64,000 bases of DNA from Monosporascus cannonballus (GCA_004154925.1 QJNS01000179.1:1-64000), one strand, 5' to 3'. Counted from the first letter of the stretch, positions 10,556-25,391 are shown. Notes: generated by a model from the letters alone, not told the origin. Translations and numbers: made by a program.

Positions 10556-11053
10556 GGCGCATTATGCCGCCAGTGAACATGGAACCGTCTCTTAGACCCC
10601 TGCTAGTTTATATGGCCTTGTACGCGACTTGGCATTGCCCCGACCCTAGAAGCCCTGGCTCGCTGTCGATATATTACCTCAGCTAGCTCAGGCCTCCCTG
10701 GCTCTACATCGACATAGTGATGTCCTAAATTGTTAACTAATAATAATGGAAATGTTTTAACAAGCTAGTAAGAGGTGTATTTTAAGTGCTTAATAGCGGC
10801 TTTATTTTAAACATTACTATTAAAATTTATTATTTTCTTTTTATTTTATATAATATATTTAATTAAAGCAATGAATTAACTACTGATATAAATAAGAAAA
10901 AATGCAGTTTAAAATACAAAGAGTTTTAAAAAAAAAATTATCAATTATATAAATATTAAAACAATATAAAAAAGGATTATATAAAAGTTTAAAAATTTAA
11001 AAAATATATAAATAATTTTTAAATACTAATATATAGAATATGTGCTAGATAAT
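10556..11053. other. Island edge and AT-rich DNA, no gene seen
   Basis: Ordinary composition continues to about 10740, then gives way to very AT-rich sequence up to the LTR at 11054. No coding frame or transposon end was recognised. Confidence 0.5.
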
Positions 11054-11259
11054 TGAAAGATAATGGATAGCTGTGAGCTGGGTAAGGTGATCTCCGACCA
11101 TTCGTAAAGCAGATTCCAAAAAGTGAATGTATTAGGTTACTTCTATTTGGCGTTTCCCATTAGCTGCTAGATAGTAAATTTATACTAGTAAATAAGTTGG
11201 TAGCTAATCGGTAGCCGGTCGGTTACCAGCCTTATCCTTATAAAGGCTATATTCTTATA
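11054..11259 (-). repeat. 3' LTR of element A
   Basis: 206 bp, aligned over its length with the copies at 18156, 42636, 56500 and 59052. A conserved core, GCTGTGAGCTGG...ATCTCCGACC, survives near the left edge. Confidence 0.85.
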
Positions 11260-14200
11260 ATTATTTATCTTTTTTAAGCTATTAAATTTAAATAATGTTA
11301 TTATTAATTTGATATAATGCGTTTTGCAAATTTAATTACGTATACTTATCGATAATTTATCGTTATATTATATTATATTATAAATAATTGCCGTAATAAT
11401 TAATATGTGTTATGTTACATAATTAATTATATTCCGCCTAGTTTTTTATTATAATCCGTTTTTTAATTCCATTTTGTTTACTTTTTGTTTCCTTTTCGCG
11501 TTTATATTTCTATTTTTTTACGTACGCGTTTTGTTCGGTTTCCCGTTTTTCTCTAGTTTTATTTTGCCTTTTCCGTTTTTTTGCGTATTATTTCCATTTG
11601 CCATATCCGTTTTTCGTTAAAAGTTTTAAAAGAAATAATATTTTGATATTAATAAAGATTAGAATCTTTTTAGCGTAATTTTTTCGATATTAATAAGAAG
11701 ATAAATATTAGTTATATTACGGGCAATAATAAGTCGGATTATGTTTACGTAATATAACGTTATTTTAATTACCGTACGGTTTGCGTTTAAATTCCGGACG
11801 TCTTAAATTACGTTATAATTAATTATTATTATAAAATTGTTCGCGCGGTAAATAATTATGTTTAATATTATTAATATCGTTATTTGATTTCCGTTTAAAT
11901 TCTGATTATTTTTAAAGGTATTACTTAAACGGTTTTTTAATTCGATATTAATAATTAGAAGTTAATCGACGAATTCGAAAAAATTCGTATTATAAATATT
12001 TAATACGAATATTTTAACGTAATTACGATCGGTTATCGATTTAACGTTTTTTACGAAATTAAGCTTACCCTTAATACGGTTATTATAAAAGAATATTATG
12101 TTTTTAATATAACGGAAATCGATTTTTGATTATTTATTATAGTTACGGAAGTCTAATTTTAATGCTGTTTAATAGGTTTATAAATTTAGGTCCTCTTTAT
12201 AAATATTACAATTTTTTTCGTATTATTCCGCAATTAATTTCCGATTAGGTGCAATTTTAAAGTATTTCTATAAGTAAAGCGATTTTCGAAAACTATTATG
12301 CTGTTACGTTCCTTATTTACGAACATTTTCCGCTCATTTTTCGACGTTTTAACGAAATTTTAATATTTATTAATAATTATAAATAAAAAACGACTCTATT
12401 TAATAAAATTATTACTAAACTTAAATACGTTAAACGTTTTAAGAATAACGCCTTATTTTCAATTAATAACAAATTATATTCCGATTATTTAGGTCCTATT
12501 TTTTATAAGATATAAACTGTTTTTAAGTTTTTTCCGGGTTTTACGCCTAATAAATTTAATAAACGTACTTATTTTTTGCCGTCGTATATTTTCCGATTAT
12601 TTTCCTATATTTTTATGTAAATTTCCTTGAGACATCTATAAAAAGCTAATTAACGTAAAATTTAATTATTAAATGCGACATTTTATTTCCGAATTAAAAA
12701 TTCAATTTTTTTATATTTTTTATAAATTTTCGACCGATATATAATAAGATAATTATTCGCCAAAAATTTAAAAACAATTATGTAAATAAATAATATTTTA
12801 ATATTAATATCCTAATTCTGTTTTAAATTAATTTTTATAATTTTTGCAATTATTAGGCAACCGGTTTCCGATCGAATTATTGTTATTTTATAATTTTTAA
12901 ATCGTTTTATTTTTCATTTACGTATTTCACTTTTTTTTCGTAACGTTATAATATTTTAAATACGTATTCGAAATGTTTTCGGAATTTTTATATATTGTAT
13001 TTAGCAGGTTAACCATTTTATTTAACTAGATATTCGCATTATTTCCGGTTATCTCGGTAACGGACGATATTCTTTATTATTTATTTTTTTTGTTCTTTTA
13101 TTAGGTCCGATAACGTTATTTAAACGTTATCCGATTTCCCGTTATATTACGATTTTAACAAAAATACTGGAAATATATTACATATCCGTGATTATTTAAT
13201 AAACAAGAATATTTCATACGCCTAGGAATTTATTAGTTTCTTAATCGTAATCCGAATATTAATATATATATTTTTTTTATTTTTAAAATTAAAAATCTGA
13301 ATTAATAAATTTATTAACTGCATTAATTAAAATTCTATAAATATATAACGTTAATTATAATATTTTTTAAGTTGCTCTTATTTTTTTTAATATTCGTATA
13401 TTATTTAATAAATAGCCGTTATTTTTTTAAAAATGTTTTTTACCTTTTTATATTTATTTTTTAAATCTTTATAAAATGTATTTTATTATTTTTAAATAAT
13501 ATATATATAGGGTTTTAAATAAAAAAGTAGCTGGTAAATACGTTGTGCGTATTATTATATGTAAAGTCTGTATTTTGTAATAACTTTATTTAATTAACTT
13601 GATATTTATTAATTTAATTACAGAAGTAATATTTTAGAACTTAATAAATATGTTCCGTTTACCTATCGGTTTGCAAATAATGAACGGTTAACATTCGCCA
13701 TTTCATTTTTCGTTTTTTATAAAATTCTATTTAAAATTAATTTGTTAATAATTTATTTTCATTGTTAATAATTCCAGTTAACGTATTCGAATCTATATTT
13801 AATTTCGTTATGAAATAATTAAGTTAATTGAGCTGTAATTAAAATTTTAACCGTAAGGATAAATAATTTTAATTTTGTAAAACAATTAACAATTACCAAA
13901 ATTATGTCATATTTTAACTCGTTTAAACTTAAGCTTTTGGAAAATCCCATAATAAAATCTAATGAGATTTTTTAGAAAAATTATTTAAGTAACGGTAAAG
14001 ATTCTAATTATTTATATGGTTTATGACATAACTTTATTATGCCTTAATACTTCGGATATTATTTGGTATATTTTTAAATATTATTTACCATATTTCCTTA
14101 ATAATATTTTTTAATTATTAATTTTAATATATAGATATATTTTATAAATTTTGTTTTAAAATTATTATAATGCTAATTAATTAATTATTTCCGTAAAACG

Positions 14201-17200
14201 CTTTACAACGATATTACATATTTATCACGATAATATAAATCTTTATTTAGGTCCAGAAAATATCCTTTTTTTATTCCGGCTTAACGTTTAATTATTCGTA
14301 TTAAATTTATAATATTTAAGTCCTTAATTTACAGTTTTCGAACTTAATCGTAAAATTATCGGAAAGTTTTCGGCTAAAATGCCGTTTCGTCTTTAAATAA
14401 CCTTTTTGTTAAAGAAGGTAAAACGTATTAATTATATATAATAACCTTCATATTAATTTCGTCCTTTTTAAACTTTTTAAAATCTAATCGTAATACGGTC
14501 GTAACTTACGGTTGCCGTTATTTAATTGTTAATCGCGTTATTATTATGATTATTATTTATATTATTATGTATAAGTCATAAGTTCGATAAGTATATAATA
14601 TTTTCCTTTTTTTACGAAAATTTCTTACGATCGTACAGTCAAAGTTTTTCGTTTTTTTTTCCACGGATAATAATTATCTGAATTTCCGTTACCTAAAATT
14701 TGTTTAGGAATTTTATAATGAACGAATTTTACGCTATTTTTATAAGGCCTTTTACCGCTTTATAATATTTTAAATTGTATTATATATTTACGACCGTTTT
14801 TCGTTCGTTTTCCGGCATATTATTCGTAAATCTTAGTTTCTGGAATAACGTAAGAATTACGTTTCCATACGTAATTTCCCCTAATATATAATCCGGGCGT
14901 TTAACTAGCTTATTTGTCGAGTTAGCAACATTTAGTCGGTATTGAATTTTAAAATTAAATTACGTAAAACGGTAAACTTATCGGACTAATTTCTTCTTAA
15001 GGTTATACGTTAACGCCTTTATTTTATCCTTTAACGCCATATAATTAATAAGTATTAAAAAAAGAATTTTCCGTATCCTTAAAGTATTATCGTTAATATT
15101 TTAGACTTTTTATAATTATTAATAATTTTGATTATTTTATAAATTACCGTTTTTTTGTTAAACTTAATTTTCGTAATTAATATGGAATTAAGCGTTAATA
15201 TATTCCGTATATTTATAAAAGTATCCCTAATAAACTTTTTATAAAAGCCTTTATTTCGACTCTAATATTTTTGGTGTTATTTTAATCTCGAAAAATAATT
15301 ACCGATTAAAAGGTATTTTTTAAGTTTTAAAATACTATTTTAACTTTTTTAAGTTATCGAAATTTTGCTGCTTTATTTTTGCCCTACGTCCCGTTTAAAA
15401 ACTTAATAATAAATTCGGTAATATACGAATAATGGGCGATAAATTTCCAATAAAAATTCGCAAATCCCAGAAATACTTAAATATTATCAATTAACTTTAA
15501 TTTTAGCCATATTTCGATAATATCGATCTGTCTGCGGTTAATCTTTAAACTATCGGTATTAATTATAAATCTTAAAAACTTTATTTTTTTAAATAAAATT
15601 TACATTTAAACGTTTTAATAAATAATTAATATTATAATAGCCGTTTATAAACCAATTAAAAATATTTCGCATACTTTCTTTCGTTATTCAAATAAATAAT
15701 TATATTATTTAAATTACCAGTACCGTATTTAAATAACGGTTTTCTATTAATCGCCCTTTTTAATCCTAATACGATAATATATATCTTTAAGATTAATTTT
15801 CGAAAATAGCTAATTAACTTTAGGCGATCTATTATTTTTGTAATTAAAAGTAAAAAGTATCAGTTTTTTATCGTTATCCGATTTAACCCCTTATAATTAA
15901 TATACAGTTAGAAATTGCCGTTTTTTTTTAAATACGAATAATACTAGTGCCTTTACGTCCGTTTTCGAATAACGTATCCGGCCTGCCTTTAAGTTTTTTC
16001 GGGTATATTTTTCGAATGTTTTTCTTTAAACCTCCGATATAAGGTAAATTAGGCCGAATAAAAGCGTTTTTCCTAAGATCAAGTTTATTATATATTTTGC
16101 TCTTAATAGCTAAAATATTTCGTTTACTGCTTTTTCGGAATACATTCGCCGGAATTTCTTTAGGTATATAAGGAAGTTAATTATCCTTTATTCTTATTAT
16201 TCTCCGAATTCTGGAATATTTAGCTTTTTGGCTAAATTTATTAGGTTAACGTTATAAACTTATTTGTCGGAAAGCGCTAGACTTACGATTTTCTGCCCGT
16301 CAATCTTTTGCAATAATTTATATAATTATTAACATATAGCTGTATTTAATAGGGCGTTTAACCTGCTTATTTTTGGTTTAAATAATAGAAAATCGGGCGT
16401 TTTTCGATTATAATATATTACAAAGTAAATTTACTTTAATTTTATTTGTTCTCGTTATTATTTATTATATTAATAAAAATTTCGTAAACTTTATAATATT
16501 TGATATACGCGCTATTAACGCCGATAAAACCCGGAATATTTACGAAAATTAATTAAAAATTAAGCTTTTTTATCAACTTTTTGCTTATAATATTTCTTTG
16601 TATTTCGGTATTTATATCTATTTATATTATTACATTTCTTATATATTTTTTAAACAATTACGTTTTCTTTAAAAGGCGGCGTTATTCCGACCGTTTTATT
16701 ATTATTAACTAAAATAAATTAGACATATATACTTATTCCGGCTCTGTTTTTAGGTTTACGTTTAAGGATTAATTTGATTTATCGTTATATATTATAACGT
16801 TTTATACGGCTTTCTGAAATCTATTTTTGTATAACCGAGATAATAAGGTTTTCGTATTTTTTTAGATTTATAATTTACATTTTTATAATCTAGTTTTTTA
16901 CAGTTATAATATTTAAAGAGGCCCCTATAAAAATTAAAGATATTAAATCGTACAGACTTATTTTAATCGGAATTAAATCGGTAATTATTTGCTTTCTAAA
17001 TATAAAAACGCTCGCAATTCTTAGTAATTTTACGCAACGTTTTTAATTTATTTTAAAGACTTTTTTTCCGAAAACGTTAAAATAATATCGTTTATCTTTA
17101 TTAATATTTTTAGCGAATAATAATCGGTTTTTTGGCTTTTTTCTAAACGTTTTAATAACGTCTTGCTTTATTAATTACGTTATTAATTCGTTTTAATTTA

Positions 17201-18155
17201 ATATTCTTTCGTAATAAGATATTTTAAAACCCTTATATTAATTTATAAAAATATTTAAAAATAAAACGCTTATTATTCCGATTATTTTCCGGGTTAAAGA
17301 CGTTCGTAAATTTTATTTTATAAATTAAAAACCTTTATTTAACATAAAAATCTAATAACGATTAATCGGATCGTTATCGTAATTCTATAAATTGTTTTTT
17401 ATATTCCTTATCGAGAAAATTAGGATTTACGTAATTTTTTCTAATAAAAATCTATAAATATTTTATTTTCAGTTTTTTTCATAATTAAAGTAATTAAGCG
17501 TAATGCGATATAATTATTAAACGTTCGTAATAAAAACGTTTATATAACTTATGGCCCATTAAATATAAATAAAAATATTTCGCTTTAGCTTTTTAGCATA
17601 AATTTTTATAATAATTTTTATTTAATTTTTTTAATTAACGCGTATTCGGAAAGTTTCGGGTAATTATAATGCGGTATTCGTTTATTGCCCTTAAGCTTTT
17701 ATAACAATAGTATAATTAACGTATAAATCTTTATTTTTTAATTTATATTATTATTTATTATTTAGCCAACTATTAAAATAATTTCTATTATTATTCATTT
17801 TATTAATAAATAATTTTCACAATCTGGTTCTTATTAAAAGGTTTAACCCTTTTTTATTTTAAATTCTGGGACGCGGTTATTATATTATATCCGTTTTTCG
17901 ATTATTTAACTAACGGTTATCAAGACGTATCCCTATTATATCTATAAAGTTATTCGGAATCCCGAAAATCATAATTTTTTGCTCGCTAAGACTTTATTAT
18001 AAGCTTTTTTACCTATTCCCGTACGGTAATCGATCGTTCGTCGGTTAAGTTCTAATCGGCGATCTTTTCGACTAATAATCTAAGTTCGTTTTGTAATCGG
18101 CGAACATTTCTTTTAAGACTTATTACGTTATTTTCTATAGTAAAGATAAAAACAT

Positions 18156-18361
18156 TATAAAATAATAAATAATTATAAGCTAGATAAGGTAATCTCCGAT
18201 TAATCGTAAAACAAATTCTAAAAAGTAAATGTATTAAGTTATTTTTATTTAACGTTCCCCATTAGCTACTAGATGATGGATTTATATTAGTAAGTAAGTT
18301 GGTGGCTGATCGGCGGCTGGTCGGCTACCAGCCATATTCTTATAAGGGCTGTATTTTCACA
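18156..18361 (-). repeat. 5' LTR of element A
   Basis: 206 bp, same family. It is strongly RIP-mutated in its left half, while the right half keeps TCGGCGGCTGGTCGGCTACC. Confidence 0.85.
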
Positions 18362-18540
18362 ATACTATAAATTCTTAAATATATGTTAAAAACCCGTATA
18401 AATAAATTAATTAAATTAAATACTAACGCTTTACACCTTGTTTGTATAATATAATAGGTAGCTGTAGGCTAGAGTGAGATAATCTCCGACTAGTCGCAGA
18501 GCAGATTATAAGAAGTAAATATATTAGATTATTTCTATAT

Positions 18541-18919
18541 TGTAACGGCTAGACGCTTTAATTAATTATTAAACCTAAGTCGTACGAGTTTATATTAGTA
18601 GAAAAATCGTGGAATTTTAAATACAAAAGATAGTAATAATTTATAGTTTGTAATTCAAAAAGTATAATAAGTAACGAAATTGTATTACAAAGTATTATTA
18701 TTTAAATTAGAGAAATAATTAACATATTTATGGTTTTTTATTCTTTTATGAACTGTGTTTAATTACGATATTTATAAAAATTAAAACTTTTAATATTTAT
18801 AATTGTTTTATAATAATAGATATATTAATCATTATTTATTAAGTAATTTATAACGTAAATTGTTATATTTTTTATCGTTACAACCGTTTCAATAGGCCTT
18901 AATTTATTTGGTGGTAATA
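18541..18919 (-). repeat. 3' LTR of element B
   Basis: Runs from TGTAACGG to GTGGTAATA and is followed directly by a pyrimidine tract (CGATTTCCTTTT), the complement of a polypurine tract. This supports minus-strand orientation. Confidence 0.7.
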
Positions 18920-21900
18920 CGATTTCCTTTTCTCGAAATCTTCTTTTAAAGTTTTTCTTAGTAAGTCTTTTTGTTATTATAGCTTTTTATATTTTCAAAA
19001 TTCGTCGTAAACTCCGTTTCTTTATAGTTCGTCGTATTCATTTCGTAAAAGTTTTCGAGAAATTTAATTTTGAAAATTGACCTATATTTTAATATTTTTC
19101 GAAACATTTGTAATCTAAAATAATACAAAATATTTTGGGTTGTAAGAAATATGTAGTACGCGGTTAATTTTATATTAAGACAAATATTTTATTATTTTTT
19201 AAAGAATATATTTATCGTACATATTATTTTTCAAACGTAAATCTTTTTTAATATAGAAATATTTATAAATGTTTTAATTTGTTTAATTCGAAATTTAACG
19301 GCGGTATTAAAAAAATAAATATGATTTTGATACGGTGCATTTAATTACGCAAATAAAACATTTTAATTTTTCAATACATTACAAAATTAAAAATTAAAAT
19401 AAAAAGAAATTCTCATTAAGTTTAATATAATTATATTAAAGTACACCGTTGTCTCTATTAATTTATTTAGGTTTAATTTATGAAATTAATTATATATTAA
19501 GTTTTACTAAAATATATTTTTAATAATTTTATTATTAGTATTAAAAAGTTTATATTAAGCGTTAAAGTTTAGTAACGGTTTTAATAAGTTTTTAAATAGT
19601 TGCGAGATTTAAAGAATATATTTATTTAATTAAATAATACGTAAATTTGTTTTTTTAATATTAAAAAATATTTTATATTATATATAATTTAATTTTTTCC
19701 TGTTATTTTACCGTATTGTATATAAATTTCAATAATATTTATTATTGACTTCAATACTAAAATTTCAAAGCTGAAATAGAATTTAATAGTAAATTAGAGT
19801 TTGAATTAATAGTTATTTTTCAAGACATTCTTGATAATTTTATACAGATCGATATACTTAAAAACGGGTTTTGTATTAAATTATTTTCTTTATATATCTC
19901 TTTAACAAATTTACTTGTTTAATTGCTTTTAATTATAATATTGCTTATTTAATTATCTAAATATTTCTATATTCTTTCAACTTTTAATAAATTGTTTTAG
20001 ATATTTTTATATAAATATTATTTTAATATTAACAAATATCATATATATTCTTTTATAAATATTTGATCTAAATTTATAGTTTAGAACTTTTAAAATCATT
20101 TTAATATTTGTATAATAATTAATATTATACATTAATTCAGTAAAAAATACCTTTTTAACAGAATCCTTTGGTTCGTAATTAATATAATAGTTTAAATATA
20201 TTTCTAAGATTTAATTTAATTATTCTATTTATTCGTTCATTTAATGTTGAAATATTTTGCATAATAAATATTTTAAATAAATATACCTTATAAAAGAATA
20301 TTAAAGCTTGGCAATAAACCTAATTTCCTGATCTGACATAGCCTTGAATAGTGATGTATATATGTTAAAAATATTTTTAAAAAAATATGATATTTATTTA
20401 ATATTAGTCTTGGTTTGATAACGTAAAATATAAAACAATTTCGTAAATTTGTCGATGATATTAAAAATATTCTCGTAATATATTTTTATTATTAAACTTT
20501 TTAAGGTGCATATTATTATATTCTTATCTTATTATCAAGGCTATACTTTTATTGTAATTCTCAAATTATTGTTTTTAGATGAAAAAAAATGAACACTTTA
20601 AGATTAGTTTTATGTTTTATAGATTTTTTAATATTTATATAATTGATATGTATATATATTATGTATTAAATATATTTGATATATTTGAAATTTATAATTT
20701 ATGTATTTTTTAAGTGTATGATACATATTACACTGTGTAACCCGTATTCTTATAATTTAATATAGACGAAAATTGTTTTAAGATCAAATAGAAAATAATA
20801 TAGTTGATCTTATTCAAAGTTCTTCAACATTTAACCTTTTATTTAACGTATTTATTTTATTGTTTTTTTATGTTTTTTATAAATAACAACGAAATCGAAA
20901 TTCGTTTTTTTATATATCGAAATTATTATTTCATAAGTTTCTTAGTTGTAATAAAGCAGTGAAAATTTTAATAATCTGTATAAATTTTAATTTTGTAAAG
21001 ACTTTTTTTAATCTATGCTTTAATTTTCAAAAGAATATAATAATAGTTATAAATTTTTTATTTTGAATAAGATAATTGAATTCAATTCCATTTAATTTAT
21101 ATGAAGAGAATATAATAGAATATAATTTGCTTTCATTGTTTCGTTATTCGATTATTATATTTAACGTATAATTCGAAATACCGGTTGTTAATTTAATAAA
21201 ATGTGCTAAATCGTATATAATAAATATTAATTTCTTAATAATTCCAATCTTGGTTTTTTAAAGCGGTTTTTATATATAATATTTATTTAAATGTTTTTAC
21301 TAAATTTAAATCACGATATGATAACTTTATCGCTAAATTTAGAATAAATTTTATATAATAATTAGTAAATTTAAAACAATATTTATACCTTCTAAATACT
21401 ATAAATATTTACTATTTTATCATTATAACCATTTCTTCGACTTAATTTTGATATATTTTGAGATACTAATATATTTTCAATATTTTTTTAACTTGTATTA
21501 TTAATTGTTTAATGTTAATTAATAGTTTCACGTTTTATAAAATTATAAGAATTTAATAAATAATTTTGTACATGCTTTTTCTATTTCGAATAAATAAAAG
21601 TATAGTCGATATAATATATAATAAAAACGTTAAAGTATTTTCGCAATATCTAATTTATTATTCGTTAAAATATTATTAATATGTTCAAAAATCTTATTAA
21701 TATAATTCAGTATTTAAATAATATTTTTTACAACCTTATTTTTTATTCGCAATTCGTTTAATTCGAATAAAATTATATTTATTTTAATGTCACATATTAT
21801 AAATTACTTAATATAGCAAAATTAGTTTTTTATTTTAGTAAGTAAAAATAAAACTGTAATTTAATTATCGATACACAATTAGAATTTATAATTTGTTATT

Positions 21901-24395
21901 CTTTAAATTCGAAAATTTAAAGTATTTTTTAAGTATTTTAAAAATATACGTAATTTATTTCTTTTAAAATTATAAAGAGAGTAACATTTCGTTAAGCAGC
22001 TCTTTTTAAATTATTTCGTAATTTTATTGATTATATTTTAATAATTGTTTTTTAGTTCTTTTAACAAGTTATATATCGATAATAGTCTAATAATATATTA
22101 ATTAAAATCTTTAATTATTGGAGGTTTTATTTTTAATCGTTCTTTAAATACTTAAACCTTGTTTGAATAATAATTTTAATAATATTTTTTTAAATATCCG
22201 TTAATTTTCATATTTTATATATCGATAAAATATAAAGCGAATTTTATTTATTTAGTTTTTTCGTCGATTAAAACTTTATATTAATATATTTATAGTTTTG
22301 TTAAGATTATATCGTAATTTTTAAATAGAATCATATCGAAATTTATCGTTTAGTATTACTTTTAAATAAAACCTTTAAAGTAATAAATTATACGTTAAAT
22401 CTTTTCGTTATAGTAAACGAAATTCTGAGTTTCGATATTTATAACTATATAAAAGTTTAATTTATATATTTATACTAATTTAAATTTATTAATTATATTC
22501 GATATAATCTAATTTTCGTTTAAAATTATATAATATATTATTACTGTATCTTAATACGTTTTGATTTATATTTCTAAAACAATAAGGTTATTAACAGCTT
22601 TTATCTTTACGTTTACGCTCTATTTAGAAATTCTTTTTAATTTTGTTATAAATTTTATTAATTTGCGAATTTTCATAAGTAATTTCTTTTAATGTTTTCT
22701 CAATCGTATTAAATTTTATTTATATTCTATATATAGTTTGTTAAGTTATTATTTTTATACTTTTTGCCGGTATAATACGTTTTAAATTATATTAATGTTT
22801 AATTAATTTATAATTTCTAGTTTTAATAAGTAAAATGTTTTTTTATATAGTAGATAACGTCTTGTTACTTTTTTTCAGAATTGGTTGCTTTTTTATAAAT
22901 GATATTTTAGCGGATTTATAATAAATGTTAATTAAAAATAAAAGTTTGTAATACTTTTTAATAATGCGTTTTTACGGTGTACTAAATTAAATCTTTATAG
23001 ATTAATAATTATATTAATTATAAAAATAAAAAAGGGTTTACAGGTATTTTTTCGATAAATGTTTCAAAGTTCCTCATTTATTAATATTATTTTTTAAATT
23101 AATAATTTCAAAATATCGATATTATTATTTATTTATTTTATTATTACCCGTTTAATTATAAAAGTTCAACCGTTTGTAATATATACGTACAATGTATTAA
23201 TAAACAATTTGTTTAAATAATATATATTAAAAACGTTGATTATTTATAATATATTTTACATCTACTATTATATCGATCAACAATTTTAGACAAAATATTC
23301 TTGTATTTATTTTTATTAATTTCTAAATACTTTTAAAGCTTATTATTATCTTTCGAACGTGTTTAAAATAATTTTTTTTTTGCTTTTTATATTTTATATT
23401 AGAATATTTTTATCGCGATAATACTTCTTCGTAATACGTGTAAATTATATTAATAATTTTATGATTAAACTTTTACTTTTTTTAGTGTTTTTCCCGTATA
23501 AATATTTAAATTTTAGGTATCTCATTTTGGAGTTTTTATAGATATTTTAATAATATTGAATTATGCTTTTATTTTTACGTTAAATTACTTCGAATTTCAT
23601 ACATTTTAATACTATATTCAACGCTATAAACAATATATTACGTTTCTTTCTTAATTCACCTTTTAAGCTTTATATATTGAAATATATTCACTGTTTAAAT
23701 ATATTATTTATATAATTATTATTAATTTTAACGGTTTCGGTAATATATCGATGTAAAGCTTGAAACTTTTAGAATTTAACCATTTAATTTTAACGCTTTT
23801 TAAAATTTAATATAAAATATATTGATATAAATATTTCCGTTTTTGCTATTTCATTTTGGTTTAGTTGTAAAATTTTTAAATATTATTATATAATTTAATA
23901 AAAAAATTTTCAATGTAATTAAAAGATTCATTACGTTATTCTACGCTTTGTGTCGAAAATTTCCAAATTAATATAATTACGAAAAATCTTTTGAAATAAA
24001 CGTTTTTTTCTTAATTTTTATAAGTTCTAAGTAATTCTTTATAATAAATTGATATGAATTAAAAACATTTTTATTAAGAAAACTACAACGGCGAAAGGTT
24101 TGTCCGCCGGTTTTTCGAATTTTTAAAACTTAAAGTATATTTTTACTTAAGTTAAAAAATTTTATAAATTATATTTTTAAAACAAAGCTACAATTTTTAA
24201 ATTTTACATTTTACTATATTTATTTGTATAAAATTTAATATAAATTGTTATATATATATTTTTAATTTGTGATTTTCAATTTTTATATTTGAATTAAACT
24301 TTGATTAAAAAATAATATTTCATTTATCAACTAATATCATAATTAAAAATATTTTTTAAAACTTATCAATGTTATCAAATAAAAAGTTGATAATC

Positions 24396-24747
24396 TAAAA
24401 AAATTAAAAAATTTAATTAATTATTAAATTTAATTTATACAGATTTATAATAAATAAAATATTATAAAATTTTAAATAATAAATATACTAACTGGTTAAG
24501 GTTTCTAATATTGTAAATAATTATTATTTTAATTATAAAACTAATAAGCGTATATATATTTACTTATTATTTTATTAATCATTTTGTAATTAGATTATTT
24601 ACGGTATTTATAATTTTTAATAATTATAATTATTTTTTATGATTACGGATATAATAAAAATTATTTTTTACGTAATTTATAGGGTAGGTCGTCTTATTCT
24701 TGTCGTTACGACCGTTTCCGCAGGCCTAGGCCTGTCAGGTCGTAACA
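24396..24747 (-). repeat. 5' LTR of element B
   Basis: The left edge is approximate, set by aligning TTTAATTAATTATTAAA with the other LTR. The right end GACCGTTTCCGCAGGCCTAGGCCTGTCAGGTCGTAACA-type sequence is well preserved. Confidence 0.55.
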
Positions 24748-24997
24748 TATCTGGTGTCTTCTACTAACTGCTAGATGGTGGATTTATATTAGTAGGTGGG
24801 TCGGCGGCCGGTCGGTTTCCAGCCGCAACCTCTTAGAAGCTGTATTCTCACTGTTTTACTCTTTTAATATATATAATATTCTATTATAAATTTCTACAAT
24901 GTAATTAAATATAAGATAACCTGGTTTAGCAAGACCTTTAACCGTACAGACTATTGTTTTTGTGCCGTAATTCGTAAAGACGTTCTGTCAGATATAG

Positions 24998-25112
24998 GGG
25001 ATATCAGTTGCGTTGTTGTATTCAGCTAATTGCGTGCGTTCTCGCAACGCGTACCACTTTTGTGTAGCTTAGCAACGGAGTATATATGTTCCGATCAGAA
25101 GGTGACCTTTCC
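24998..25112. repeat. 115 bp dispersed repeat, copy 1
   Basis: Begins GGGATATCAGTTGCGTTGTTG. It aligns in the same orientation with 28812-28926, where most differences are C/T or G/A with the second copy AT-shifted. It stands at the left edge of the pseudogene cluster and the other copy at its right edge. Its nature is unknown; a degenerate LTR or terminal repeat is possible. Confidence 0.6.
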
Positions 25113-25118
25113 GTATTT

Positions 25119-25136
25119 GGTGTGCTATAGCACACC
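25119..25136. other. 18 bp perfect palindrome
   Basis: GGTGTGCTATAGCACACC is its own reverse complement. It lies seven bases to the right of the 115 bp repeat and may belong to it. It could be a dimeric protein-binding site or a remnant of a transposon end. Confidence 0.6.
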
Positions 25137-25391
25137 TGGCTAGCTGACACGTTCCGCACCCTATTACCGAATAATAAACTTGCGGCTTACCTCATTGAGA
25201 TTATCCCATTTTGGGGTCGCTTGCACCTGCAGCGTTGCCGTGGGCAGGCAATTCGCGCATTGCCCTTCTTGGCAGAGCTCTTGCTTAGGCCGTAAGCGAA
25301 CGAATCGGCGGTGGTCCGCTGACCCAATCGTATTCCGTACCCCCTCAGCCCTACCCTTAGTTCACAGTAACCGCATCAAGCTGTTACAACT

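Larger units (their letters stand above)
11054..18361 (-). mobile_element. RIP-mutated Gypsy element A, 206 bp LTRs
   Basis: A 7308 bp LTR retrotransposon with LTRs at 11054-11259 and 18156-18361, both 206 bp. They start TG(A/T)AAGATAATA and end ATTCTCACA or RIP variants. Flanking pentamers are ATAAT (left) and ATACT (right), an imperfect 5 bp target duplication. The minus-strand polymerase is recognised at 15686-15715, which reads NLNNIIIYLN; the homologous site in element C reads YLNNIIIYSN, so the catalytic YLDD has become LNN by G-to-A changes. No frame is open. Orientation follows the polymerase. The right LTR copy is more AT-rich than the left. Confidence 0.85.
18541..24747 (-). mobile_element. 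Gypsy element B inserted in a solo LTR
   Basis: A 6207 bp element starts TGTAACGGCTAGACGC and ends GGTCGTAACA, flanked by TATAT (18536-18540) and TATCT (24748-24752), a 5 bp target duplication with one mismatch. LTRs are 18541-18919 and about 24396-24747; the second is far more AT-rich. The minus-strand polymerase is seen at 21584-21613, reading YIDYTFIYS where YxDD is expected. LTR sequence relates it to the elements at 4299 and 42065 (shared CCTAAGTCGTACGAGTTTATATTAG). All frames are broken. Confidence 0.8.
18443..24852 (-). repeat. Lone 206 bp-family LTR split by a Gypsy insertion
   Basis: The left part, 18443-18540, carries the family's GTAGCTGTAGGCTAGAGTGAG...ATCTCCGAC segment and stops within TTCTAT. 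The right part, 24748-24852, resumes with TATCTGGTG and continues to the family's end (CTGTATTCTCAC). Together they make one LTR. Everything between, 18541-24747, is another retrotransposon. No second LTR of this copy was found, so it is a solo LTR. Confidence 0.8.
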
